Assembly: GCF_902499125.1 (NCBI RefSeq)
Contig: NZ_CABVPX010000005.1
Span: forward strand, 62,001 to 126,000
Length of the DNA: 64,000 bases
Direction of reading: 5' to 3'
Origin: Burkholderia arboris
GTDB taxonomy: Bacteria; Pseudomonadota; Gammaproteobacteria; Burkholderiales; Burkholderiaceae
Part shown: piece by piece, positions 55,914 through 64,000 of the stretch
Layout: each line of letters begins with the position of its first letter
How positions within the stretch are numbered: the first letter of the stretch is position 1
Program-made: the position numbers and the translations under genes
The notes under the pieces: generated by a model
What the model saw: only the letters and a program-made list of their open reading frames with translations
What the model was told of the DNA's origin: nothing
Databases searched by the model: none

Positions 55914-58205
55914 TCAGGCGGGCAGGCGGATCACGCTCGCATCTTTGCGGATCAGCAGCGACGACGCGAGCATCTGCTTGCACTGGTGCGCGAGCACTTT
56001 CAGGTCGTGCGTGAGTTCGGCGCCGACCGCCTCGGATTTTTCCGCGGACACGACCATCGCGTCGAGGTCGCGCGTGATCTGCTTCGACGCTTCGAGCTGG
56101 TCGGCAGGCGGCGGCTCGCCGGCCTCGGCCTTCTCGAGATTGTCGAGCACGGCGGCGAGGCCGCGCCGCAGCGCGTCGTCGTGCTCGAGGCCGCCGTCGG
56201 CTGCGCATGCGTTGCGGATCAGCGGCGCGGCGGCCGTGATCTGCGCGCCGAGCACGTGCGTCTGCACGAGCAGGTCGTTCAGCTCGGGCACGAAGCGCTG
56301 GTGCGCCTTCGGCTCGATCATCATCCGCTGGAACGCCTGCCCGAGGTTCGCGAATGCGATGTGCACGTCCTTGCGTGCAAGGCGGTAGCGGTAGTCGTCG
56401 TCGAGGCTCGCGGCGGGCGATTCGACGACCGCCGCCACGCCCGGGACGACGGCCGCGCCGTCGGCGGCCGGCACTGGCGGCGGCGACAGGCCGCGCCCGG
56501 CGCGCCACACGGCTTCGAAATACTTGCGGGTGGACGTCAGCATGTCGGTGACGAGCTTGCCCATCAGCCGGTATTCCCAGTACGGGAACAGCCGGCTCGC
56601 GGCGATCGCGATCATGCAGCCCACTACCGTGTCGATCGCGCGCTCGCCGATGATCCGCATGCTGCCCGGTGCGAGCAGGTGGAACATCAGCAGCACGTAC
56701 GACGACGTGAACACGACGCTGGCCGCGTAGTTGAACAGCAGCAGGCTGTAGCTCATCACCATCGACCCGAACATGATCGCGATCAGCAGGTGCGGCTCCT
56801 TCACCGTGTAGATCAGCGCGATGCTGGCCGCGCAGCCGATCAGCGTGCCGATGATCCGCTGCGCGTTGCGCTGTTTGGTCAGCGAGTAGCCGGGCTTCAG
56901 GATGATGATGGTCGTCATCACGATCCAGTACGCGTTCGTGAGCGGCAGCAGCCGGCCGATCCAGAAACCGACCGCCACGGCGATCGTCACGCGCAGCGCG
57001 TGGCGGAAGCTCGGCGAGCGCATGTTCAGGTTCGAGAAGATCAGCAGCGGCGACATGCGGCGGCGCTGCAGGAAGCGGGTGAGCGCCTTGTCGATCTTCA
57101 GTTCGGTTTGCTGCGGATCGGCATGGCCCGACAGGTTGCGGCGCATCCGGTCGATCAGGCGCGTCGCGCTCCAGATGCGCCGGAACGTCGCGAGCACGGC
57201 CGCATACGCTTCCGCGTTGGTGGCCGCGAAGTTCTTCTTGCGCATCAGCTCGATCTCGTACTCGATCGCGCGCAGCTCGGCCTTCACGCTGATCCGGGAA
57301 TGCGGCGCACGGTTCTCGAGCACCGCGAGGCCGATCTCCTCGAGATCGGCGGCGGCCTTGCGGATCAGGTCGCGGTAGAAAATGATCAGATCCGAGCCGC
57401 CGAACGTGTTGCGCACGAGCGGGTAGTCGGTATGCGCGCCGACGAACAGCTCGTGAAGATCGACGCTGTTGATGAACAGGTTGTACATCGTCGTGCGGCC
57501 GGGGTCGAGCTTGCCGCGCCGCAGCTTCGGCAGGTTGCGCAGCACGATGTCGCGCGCGGTTTCCTGCGTTTCGACCGCGGTGATCTGCCGGGCGACGAGG
57601 TTGCGGTAGCACTCGTCGAGGTCGGCATCGAGATCGTAGAACTGCGCGCGCGCGAGCAGGTAGTCGGCACAGGCGAACAGGCTCTCGGCCAGCGCCTGCT
57701 GCTCGATCCGGCGTGCCTGCCATTGCGACACGAGCGTGGCCCAGTACGTGTACCAGAGGCCGCCCGCGAGAATCCAGCCGGCGTTGATGAACGCCTGCAG
57801 CGGCGTGAACTTCTCCTCGAGCGTCATCACCATCATGAACAGCGTCGCGAAGCTGATCTGCGGCCAGCGGTTGCCGTAGACGACGATCAGCGACAGCACG
57901 AACGTGAGCGGCACGATCGTGAGCCACAGCGCGAAGATGTTCGGTGTCGCGAGGCCGGTGGCGAGCGCGGCCAGGAAGCCGATCACGCTGCACGCGAGCA
58001 TTTCGTTGTGCTTGTACTTGAGCGGGCCCGGCATGTCGACGACGCAGGCGCCCAGCGCGCCCGTCGAGATCGTGAAGCCGAGCTCGCGGTTGTGAAACAC
58101 GATCAGGCAGAGCACGGCCGGCAGCGATACGCCGACGGCGATCCGCAAGCCGCCGAAAAAGTACTGGCTGTAGAAAAACTTTCTGATTTCGACCGAATAG
58201 CGCAT
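55914..58205 (-). CDS. FUSC-family inner-membrane protein (YccS/AaeB-like)
   Basis: A 763-residue polytopic protein with two hydrophobic blocks (about residues 15-160 and 400-540) and large cytoplasmic regions, the layout of the FUSC family (aromatic acid exporters such as AaeB, and YccS). Visible pieces: GLRIAVGVSLPAVLCLIVF, FALWLTIVPLTFVLSLIVVYGNRWPQISFATLF, and HALRVTIAVAVGFWIGRLLPLTNAYWIVMTTIIILKPG. ATG 58205 is selected for its fit to the family start. The partner adaptor AaeA is not adjacent, so the exporter role is uncertain. It diverges from recC. Confidence 0.88.
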   Translation of the reverse strand: MRYSVEIRKFFYSQYFFGGLRIAVGVSLPAVLCLIVFHNRELGFTISTGALGACVVDMPGPLKYKHNEMLACSVIGFLAALATGLATPNIFALWLTIVPLTFVLSLIVVYGNRWPQISFATLFMMVMTLEEKFTPLQAFINAGWILAGGLWYTYWATLVSQWQARRIEQQALAESLFACADYLLARAQFYDLDADLDECYRNLVARQITAVETQETARDIVLRNLPKLRRGKLDPGRTTMYNLFINSVDLHELFVGAHTDYPLVRNTFGGSDLIIFYRDLIRKAAADLEEIGLAVLENRAPHSRISVKAELRAIEYEIELMRKKNFAATNAEAYAAVLATFRRIWSATRLIDRMRRNLSGHADPQQTELKIDKALTRFLQRRRMSPLLIFSNLNMRSPSFRHALRVTIAVAVGFWIGRLLPLTNAYWIVMTTIIILKPGYSLTKQRNAQRIIGTLIGCAASIALIYTVKEPHLLIAIMFGSMVMSYSLLLFNYAASVVFTSSYVLLMFHLLAPGSMRIIGERAIDTVVGCMIAIAASRLFPYWEYRLMGKLVTDMLTSTRKYFEAVWRAGRGLSPPPVPAADGAAVVPGVAAVVESPAASLDDDYRYRLARKDVHIAFANLGQAFQRMMIEPKAHQRFVPELNDLLVQTHVLGAQITAAAPLIRNACAADGGLEHDDALRRGLAAVLDNLEKAEAGEPPPADQLEASKQITRDLDAMVVSAEKSEAVGAELTHDLKVLAHQCKQMLASSLLIRKDASVIRLPA

Positions 58206-58387
58206 CGATGGGCTGAATGGCAGACGAAGACGCCCGGGAGCGGCGTATTGACTGGCGACGAGTCTATCGTATTTCGCGGTCCGCAAAACCTGGCTTTCCG
58301 GCAGAGCTTCGCGGCGGCGGTCCATTTGCTATCCTTGGTGATCTTGTTCGCCCGGCCCGGCCGGTGCGAGGTTCCGACGCCCGCTTC

Positions 58388-61300
58388 ATGCTCCATCTCT
58401 TCTATTCGAACCGTCACGAAACGCTGGCCGACGCGCTGCTCGAGGATCTGGCCGCGTTTCCGGCCCGCAACGGCCCGTGGGCGCAGCAGCAGGTCATCGT
58501 GCCGAGCGCTGCGCTGCGTCGTCGTCTCGAGCTCGACATCGCCGCGCGCAACGGCGTGTGTGCGAACGTCGAGTTCACGTATCTCGCGCAGTGGCTGTGG
58601 GCGCAGATCGGCCGCGTGCTGACGGTGCCCGCGCGCTCGCCGTTCGCACCCGACCGGCTCGTGTGGCGCTGCTACCGGCTGTTCGCGCAGGCGGCCGACG
58701 GCGCGCCGTGGCTCGCGTCGCCGCGGCTCGCCGCTTACCTGTCCGCGTCCGACGATGCGATGCGCTACGAGCTTGCGCAGCGCGTCGCGGCCGTGCTCGA
58801 TCACTACCTGACCTATCGCCCCGAATGGCTGGCCGCGTGGCAGGCCGGCGAATCCGTGCTCGCGGGCGATGGCGCGCCGCGCGGAATCAGCGATGCCGCA
58901 CGCGACGACGAGCGCTGGCAGGCCGCGCTGTGGCGCGCGCTGCTCGCTGAACTGAGCGACAGCGGCACGCCGCCCGCACACCGCTTCCTCGTCGAAGCGC
59001 GCCATCTCGATGCCGACGCGCTCGCGCGCGCCGACTGGCCCGAATCGGTCAGCGTGTTCGCGCTGCCGACGATGCCGCCGCTGCATGTCGCGTTGTTGCG
59101 CGAACTGTCGCGCTGGATCGACGTGCGCGTCTATGCATTGAACCCGTGCCGCGAATTCTGGTTCGACATCGTGACCGCCGCGCATGCCGAGGCGCTCGAC
59201 GCCGCCGGGCGCCTCGACTACCAGGAAGTTGGCCATCCGCTGCTCGCCGAATGGGGCCGGCAGACGCAGGCGCAACTGCACATGCTGCATGAGCTGACTG
59301 AAAGCGCTGCGTCAGGCGATGCGTCGCGTTTCGTCGAGAATCCCGCGCCCACGTGGCTCGCGCGGGTGCAGAACGCGATCCTCGCATTGCAGCCGGAGGC
59401 CGAAACCGGCGACACGCCAGCCGAGCGCGGGATCGAGGTGCATGTGTGCCACAGCCTCGCGCGCCAGCTCGAGGTGCTGCACGACCGGTTGCTTGCTTGG
59501 TTCGACGCGGACGCAAGCCTGCAGCCGTCCGACGTGCTCGTCGCGGTGGCCGATCTCGCCGCGGCCGGGCCGCTGATCGACGCGGTGTTCGGCACGGCCG
59601 GCGCAGGCGGTTCGCGCGTGCCTTACCGGATCACCGGCCTGCCGCCGTCGCAGGCGAACCCGGTTGCACGCGTACTGCTCGACTGGCTCGCGCTGCCGGA
59701 GCGGCAGGTCGGCGCGCCGGAGCTGGTCGAATGGCTGCGCGTCGATGCGGTGGCGGCGCGCTACGACATCGACGCGGCCGCGCTCGAGACCGTGCAGACC
59801 TGGCTCGCGGCGGCCGGCGCACGGCGCGGGCTGTCGCCGCTCGTGAGCGACGACGCGGCCGTGCCCGCGCCGCGCCATACGTTCTCCGATGCGCTCGCGC
59901 GGCTCTTTCTCGGCTATGCGATGCCCGAAGGCGCGGCGCCGATCGGCGCGTGGCTGCCGATCGAGGCGGCCACGGGCAGCGAGGCCGAACTGCTCGGCCG
60001 GCTCGCGCGTTTCACCGACGATCTCGACGGTTTCGCGCGGCGGCTTGCCGAGTCGCACACGCCGCGCGGCTGGAGCGAACTGTTTGCCGACACGCTCGCG
60101 CGCTTCTTCGATTCGGGCGCCGTGTATGCCGACGCGCTGGCTGGCGTGCGCGATGCGCTCGACGCGATGCTGGCCGCGATGGCGGAAGGCGCGCCCGACG
60201 AGGCATTGCCGGCGGCGGTCGTCCGCGCCGGGCTGGCCGCGGCGCTCGACGATCCGGCACGGGGCGGCGTGCCGTGGGGCGGTGTCACGTTCTCGTCGCT
60301 GACGAGCTTGCGCGGCCTGCCGTATCGCGTCGTCTGCCTGCTCGGGATGGACGACGGCGTGCTGCCGAGCCTCGCGCGCGCGGACGAATTCGACCTGATG
60401 GCCGTGCTGCCGAAGCTTGGCGACCGGCAGCGCCGCGACGACGAGCGCAACCTGTTTCTCGACCTGCTGCTCGCCGCGCGTGACCGGTTGCTGATTGCCT
60501 ATACGGGCCGCAGCATTCGCGACAACGCGCCGTTGCCGCCCGCGGCGCTCGTCGACGAACTGCTCGATCATCTGGCGATCGTCACCGCCGGGCCCGATGC
60601 GGCGCCGGACGCAGTCGATGCCGCGCGGCGCGCGTTCATCGTCGAGCATCCGCTGCAACCGTTCGCTGCCGCGTATTTCCAGCCCGGCAGCGCGCTCGTT
60701 TCGTATGACGCCGAGCGGGCGACGCTCGCGTCGCTGCTCGCCGCCGAAGCGTCGCGTGACGGGCCGCGCGAGCAGCCGTTCTTCGCGCAGCCGCTGCCGG
60801 CGGAGCCGGTCGAGCCCGTCGCGTTCAGCGAATTCGAGCGCTTCTGGCGGCATCCGGCGCGTGCATTGCTGCGCGGCCGGCTCGGCATCGTGCTGGCCGA
60901 CGCGCAGGCCGAACTGCGCGACACCGAGCCGTTTTCGCTCGACTTTGCCGGCAGCGATGCGCTCGCCGAACGTGTGTTGCCGCTGTTGATCGAAGCGGAC
61001 GAGGGCGGCGTGCACGATCACGCGCTGCGCATTGCAGACGCGAGCCCCGAGCTGCCGGGCGGTGCGACGGGCGCCGTGTGGCGCGACCAGGCGCTCGGCT
61101 CGATGACGCAGTTGGCGTCGAACGTGCGCCGCGCGCTGGCCGACGGCATCGAGCGGCGGGCATTCTCGCTCACCGTCGTGCCGGCGTGGCCCGACACCGG
61201 GCAGGCCCTGTTCGGCACCGATGACGCGATGCTGTCGGCCGACGCGGTGAGCGCGCCGCTCGAACTGCACGGCACGCTGAACCGGTTGACGCCGGCCGGT

Positions 61301-61726
61301 CAGATCATCTATCGCTATGCACGGCCGAGCGCGCGCGACTATCTGTCCGCGTGGCTCGCGCATCTCGTCTACTGCGCGGTCGAGCCCGACGGCCCGCGCC
61401 GCACGCTGTGGTTCGGCAGCGGCGGCGCGTTCGAGCTGACGCCCGTCGCGGCGCCGCTCGAGCAGCTTGCACCGCTTGCCGCGCTGTTTCGCGCGGGGCG
61501 GCGCATGCCGCTGCGGTTCTTTCCGCGCAGCGCGTGGGCGAGGGTATCCGACGGCGAGGCCAAAGCCGCGAGCGTGTGGATCAATGAACGCGTCGTGAGC
61601 GAAGCCGACGATCCGGCCATCGCGATCGCATGGCGCGGTGCGCACCCGTCGCTCGACGAGCCGTTCGGCACCCTTGCGCGGCTCGTGTTCGAACCGCTGA
61701 TCGCGCATCTGAAGGAGGTCGCATGA
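58388..61726 (+). CDS. recC: Exodeoxyribonuclease V subunit RecC
   Basis: A 1112-residue RecC, near the E. coli length of 1122. It recognises Chi sites within the RecBCD helicase-nuclease that processes double-strand ends. Opening MLHLFYSNRHETLADALLEDL and the helicase-like but inactive domains (VTFSSLTSLRGLPYRVVCLLGMDDGVLPS) are characteristic. ATG 58388 is chosen; the upstream frame is unsupported. Its TGA overlaps the recB ATG (ATGA). recD is expected downstream beyond the window. Confidence 0.95.
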   Translation: MLHLFYSNRHETLADALLEDLAAFPARNGPWAQQQVIVPSAALRRRLELDIAARNGVCANVEFTYLAQWLWAQIGRVLTVPARSPFAPDRLVWRCYRLFAQAADGAPWLASPRLAAYLSASDDAMRYELAQRVAAVLDHYLTYRPEWLAAWQAGESVLAGDGAPRGISDAARDDERWQAALWRALLAELSDSGTPPAHRFLVEARHLDADALARADWPESVSVFALPTMPPLHVALLRELSRWIDVRVYALNPCREFWFDIVTAAHAEALDAAGRLDYQEVGHPLLAEWGRQTQAQLHMLHELTESAASGDASRFVENPAPTWLARVQNAILALQPEAETGDTPAERGIEVHVCHSLARQLEVLHDRLLAWFDADASLQPSDVLVAVADLAAAGPLIDAVFGTAGAGGSRVPYRITGLPPSQANPVARVLLDWLALPERQVGAPELVEWLRVDAVAARYDIDAAALETVQTWLAAAGARRGLSPLVSDDAAVPAPRHTFSDALARLFLGYAMPEGAAPIGAWLPIEAATGSEAELLGRLARFTDDLDGFARRLAESHTPRGWSELFADTLARFFDSGAVYADALAGVRDALDAMLAAMAEGAPDEALPAAVVRAGLAAALDDPARGGVPWGGVTFSSLTSLRGLPYRVVCLLGMDDGVLPSLARADEFDLMAVLPKLGDRQRRDDERNLFLDLLLAARDRLLIAYTGRSIRDNAPLPPAALVDELLDHLAIVTAGPDAAPDAVDAARRAFIVEHPLQPFAAAYFQPGSALVSYDAERATLASLLAAEASRDGPREQPFFAQPLPAEPVEPVAFSEFERFWRHPARALLRGRLGIVLADAQAELRDTEPFSLDFAGSDALAERVLPLLIEADEGGVHDHALRIADASPELPGGATGAVWRDQALGSMTQLASNVRRALADGIERRAFSLTVVPAWPDTGQALFGTDDAMLSADAVSAPLELHGTLNRLTPAGQIIYRYARPSARDYLSAWLAHLVYCAVEPDGPRRTLWFGSGGAFELTPVAAPLEQLAPLAALFRAGRRMPLRFFPRSAWARVSDGEAKAASVWINERVVSEADDPAIAIAWRGAHPSLDEPFGTLARLVFEPLIAHLKEVA

Positions 61727-64000
61727 GCGCCGTGTCGCAGCCGCAGCAGGCGCTCGAACTCGACGTGTTCGCGTGCCCGCTCGACGGCGTCAACCAGATC
61801 GAGGCGTCGGCCGGCACCGGCAAGACCTGGAACATCTGCGCGCTGTATGTGCGCCTGCTGCTCGAAAAAGATCTCGGCGCGGACGAAATCCTCGTCGTGA
61901 CCTTCACGAAAGCAGCGACGGCCGAACTGCACGAGCGGATTCGCAGCCGGCTCGCGCAGCTTGCGCATGCACTCGACACGGGCGACGACGGCGGCGATCC
62001 GTTCATCGCGCGCCTGCTCGAGACCACGCTTGGCGACGAAGGCGCGCTCGATCCCGAGACGGCCGCGAAGCGGATCCGGCGCGCGCTGCGTGCGTTCGAC
62101 CAGGCCGCGATCCATACGATCCACGCGTTCTGCCAGCGTGCGCTGCAGGAAGCGCCGTTCGCGGCGGCGATGCCGTTCGCGTTCGACATGGAGGCCGACG
62201 ACGCGTCGCTGCGCTTCGAACTCGCGGCGGATTTCTGGCGCACGCGTGTCGAACCGGCGGCCGCACGCTGGCCGGGCTTCGCCACTTGGCTCGTCGAATC
62301 GGGGGCCGGCCCGGCCGCGCTCGATGCGCAGCTCGCGCGCCGGCTGAAGAAGCCGCTCGCCGCGCTGCGCTGGGACGGCGTGACCGAGCCTGACGAATCG
62401 GCCGAAGCGGCCGCGGCCGAATGCTTCGCCGAGGCGGCGCGGATGTGGGCGGCCGAGCGCGATGCGATCGATGCGCTGCTGCGCTCCGCGCAGCCCGTGC
62501 TCAATCAGCGTTCGCACAAGCCCGACGCGGTCGCCGATGCGCTGGCTGCATGGACGGCGCATTTGGCGCAGGGCAATGCGACGGCCGCACTGCCGAAAGC
62601 CGCACTGAAGCTCACGCAAACCGCGCTGACGAAGGCGACGAAAAAGGGCGGGTCAACGCCCGCGCATGCGTTTTTCGATGTCGCGGACGCGCTCGACGCC
62701 GCAGTGGCCGCCGCCGAGGCCGCGCAGCGCGCGCGCTGGCTCGCGCTGATCGCCGAATGGCTCGACATGGCGCCCGGCGAACTGGCCGAGCGCAAGCGCA
62801 CGCGTCGCGTCGTGTCGTTCGACGATCTGCTTGCGAACCTGTATCACGCGCTGCATGCGCATCCGTGGCTGGCCGAGACGCTGCGCGCGCGCTATCCGGC
62901 CGCGCTGATCGACGAGTTCCAGGATACCGACCCGCTGCAGTTCGCGATCTTCGACCGGATCTTCGCGCCGGGCGGCCCGCTGTTTCTCGTCGGCGATCCG
63001 AAGCAGGCGATCTACAGCTTCCGCGCGGCCGATCTGCATACTTATCTTGCGGCGCGCGCGAGCGCGAGCGCGTGCTACACGCTCGCGGTCAACCAGCGTT
63101 CGACGCCCGCGATCGTCGATGCGTGCAACCGCTTCTTCATGTCGAATCCGCGCGCCTTCGTGCTCGACGGGCTCGACTATTACGCGGTGCGCGCCGGCAC
63201 GCGCGCGCGCGCACCGTTCTTCGACGAAACCGATCCGGGCCCGGCCGGCGATTTCCGCGTGTGGGCCCTGCCCGGCGGCGAACGCACGCTGCTCAAGCGC
63301 GACGCCCAGGCGCAGGCCGCGCAGGCCTGCGCGGCCGAAATTGCGCGGCTGATGCGCGGTGCGCGCGAAGGGCGCGTGCGGCTCGGCGACAAGCCGCTGT
63401 CGCCGGGCGACATCGCGGTGCTCGTGCAAACGCACCGGCAGGGCAGTCTCGTGAAGCGCGTGCTTGCCACGTGGGGCATCGGCAGCGTCGAACTGGCACA
63501 GGCGTCGGTGTTTTCCACCGGCGACGCCGAGCAGCTCGAGCGCGTGCTGGCGGCGATCGATGCGCCGGGCGACCTGCGGCGTCTGCGCGCGGCGCTCGCG
63601 TCCGACTGGTTCGGCCTCGATGCCGGCGCATTGTGGCGCATGGAGCAGGGCGACGGCGATGCCTCCCGCGACGCGTCGGCGGCCGACGGCGCCGATGCGA
63701 TGAGCTGGGTCGAGCGCTTCTCGCGGTATCGGCTGTTGTGGCGCGAACGCGGTTTCGCGGTGATGTGGCGCACGTTCACGCGCGAGCTGCGGATCGCCGA
63801 ACGGCTGATGGCCGGTGCGGACGGCGAGCGTCGCGTGACGGACATCAACCATCTGGCCGAGCTGACGCAAGCGCGCGCATCCGCGCAGCCGGGTATCGCG
63901 CCGACGCTGCGCTGGCTCGCCGCGCAACGGCTCGACGGTGGCGGCGAGGAGGCGCAGTTGCGGCTCGAATCGGATCGCAACCTCGTGCAGATCGTGACCG
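61723..64000 (+). CDS. recB: Exodeoxyribonuclease V subunit RecB (3' end outside window)
   Basis: The first 759 codons of RecB, the 3'-to-5' helicase and nuclease subunit of RecBCD; the gene continues past the right edge. A strong ribosome-binding site (AAGGAGGT) precedes ATG 61723, which overlaps the recC stop. UvrD-type motifs: Walker A ASAGTGKT at residues 28-35, motif Ia LVVTFTKAATAEL, Walker B LIDEFQDTDPLQF, motif III LVGDPKQAIYSFRAAD, motif IV NQRSTPAIV. The nuclease domain at the C-terminus is not contained in the window. Expected full length about 1200 residues. Confidence 0.95.
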   Translation, partial: MSAVSQPQQALELDVFACPLDGVNQIEASAGTGKTWNICALYVRLLLEKDLGADEILVVTFTKAATAELHERIRSRLAQLAHALDTGDDGGDPFIARLLETTLGDEGALDPETAAKRIRRALRAFDQAAIHTIHAFCQRALQEAPFAAAMPFAFDMEADDASLRFELAADFWRTRVEPAAARWPGFATWLVESGAGPAALDAQLARRLKKPLAALRWDGVTEPDESAEAAAAECFAEAARMWAAERDAIDALLRSAQPVLNQRSHKPDAVADALAAWTAHLAQGNATAALPKAALKLTQTALTKATKKGGSTPAHAFFDVADALDAAVAAAEAAQRARWLALIAEWLDMAPGELAERKRTRRVVSFDDLLANLYHALHAHPWLAETLRARYPAALIDEFQDTDPLQFAIFDRIFAPGGPLFLVGDPKQAIYSFRAADLHTYLAARASASACYTLAVNQRSTPAIVDACNRFFMSNPRAFVLDGLDYYAVRAGTRARAPFFDETDPGPAGDFRVWALPGGERTLLKRDAQAQAAQACAAEIARLMRGAREGRVRLGDKPLSPGDIAVLVQTHRQGSLVKRVLATWGIGSVELAQASVFSTGDAEQLERVLAAIDAPGDLRRLRAALASDWFGLDAGALWRMEQGDGDASRDASAADGADAMSWVERFSRYRLLWRERGFAVMWRTFTRELRIAERLMAGADGERRVTDINHLAELTQARASAQPGIAPTLRWLAAQRLDGGGEEAQLRLESDRNLVQIVT

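Overview
The window is about 67% GC, densely coded, with short intergenic gaps. Its gene content (hopanoid side-chain genes, an AraC-type ArgR linked to a succinyltransferase arginine pathway, MdtABC pumps, a Tat-exported phospholipase C) points to a beta-proteobacterium of the genus Burkholderia, most likely the B. cepacia complex and its main chromosome. This is judged from protein character only; no database search was possible. No rRNA, tRNA, transposase, phage gene or CRISPR array was seen.

Layout. 0.1-7.2 kb: LivK-type binding protein, phosphocholine phospholipase C, pyridoxal kinase PdxY, an exported alpha/beta hydrolase and a luciferase-like oxidoreductase. 7.9-12.6 kb: hopanoid genes hpnI-hpnJ-hpnK-hpnL, with an intrinsic terminator after hpnI. 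12.7-13.8 kb: a BamE/SmpA-like lipoprotein and a brnT-brnA toxin-antitoxin pair. 14.2-26.8 kb: one functional block for arginine/ornithine: uptake permeases and ATPase (aotQMP), regulator argR, a 790-bp inverted-repeat element, the complete arginine succinyltransferase operon (astC, aruF, aruG, astD, astB, astE) and the periplasmic binding protein aotJ. Arginine would be imported, succinylated and broken down to glutamate and succinate, with ammonia released, under ArgR control.

26.9-33.9 kb: signalling and stress genes (HDOD protein, PAS-GGDEF-EAL protein, exported peroxiredoxin, SDR-like protein, NYN-LOTUS RNA-processing candidate, VOC protein). 34-43.3 kb: mdtABC efflux genes, an IclR regulator and, beyond it, a gene-free interval with a promoter, an IclR-like palindrome, stem-loops and a terminator that together look like a small RNA gene. 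43.5-50.2 kb: Tat-exported PhoX-like protein, ammonium transporter, small membrane protein and lipoprotein, an Rrf2 regulator with its probable target reductase (both carry the same operator), and an Lrp-type regulator.

50.2-64 kb: a ferric iron ABC importer (fbpABC type), a 53-residue membrane protein, a ProY/HutT-type permease with a HutC-type operator, an FUSC-family membrane protein, recC, and recB running off the right edge. The most unusual items are the inverted-repeat element before the ast operon, the small RNA candidate, the matched Rrf2 operators, the NYN-LOTUS protein with a histone-like tail, and a low-complexity insertion in MdtC.
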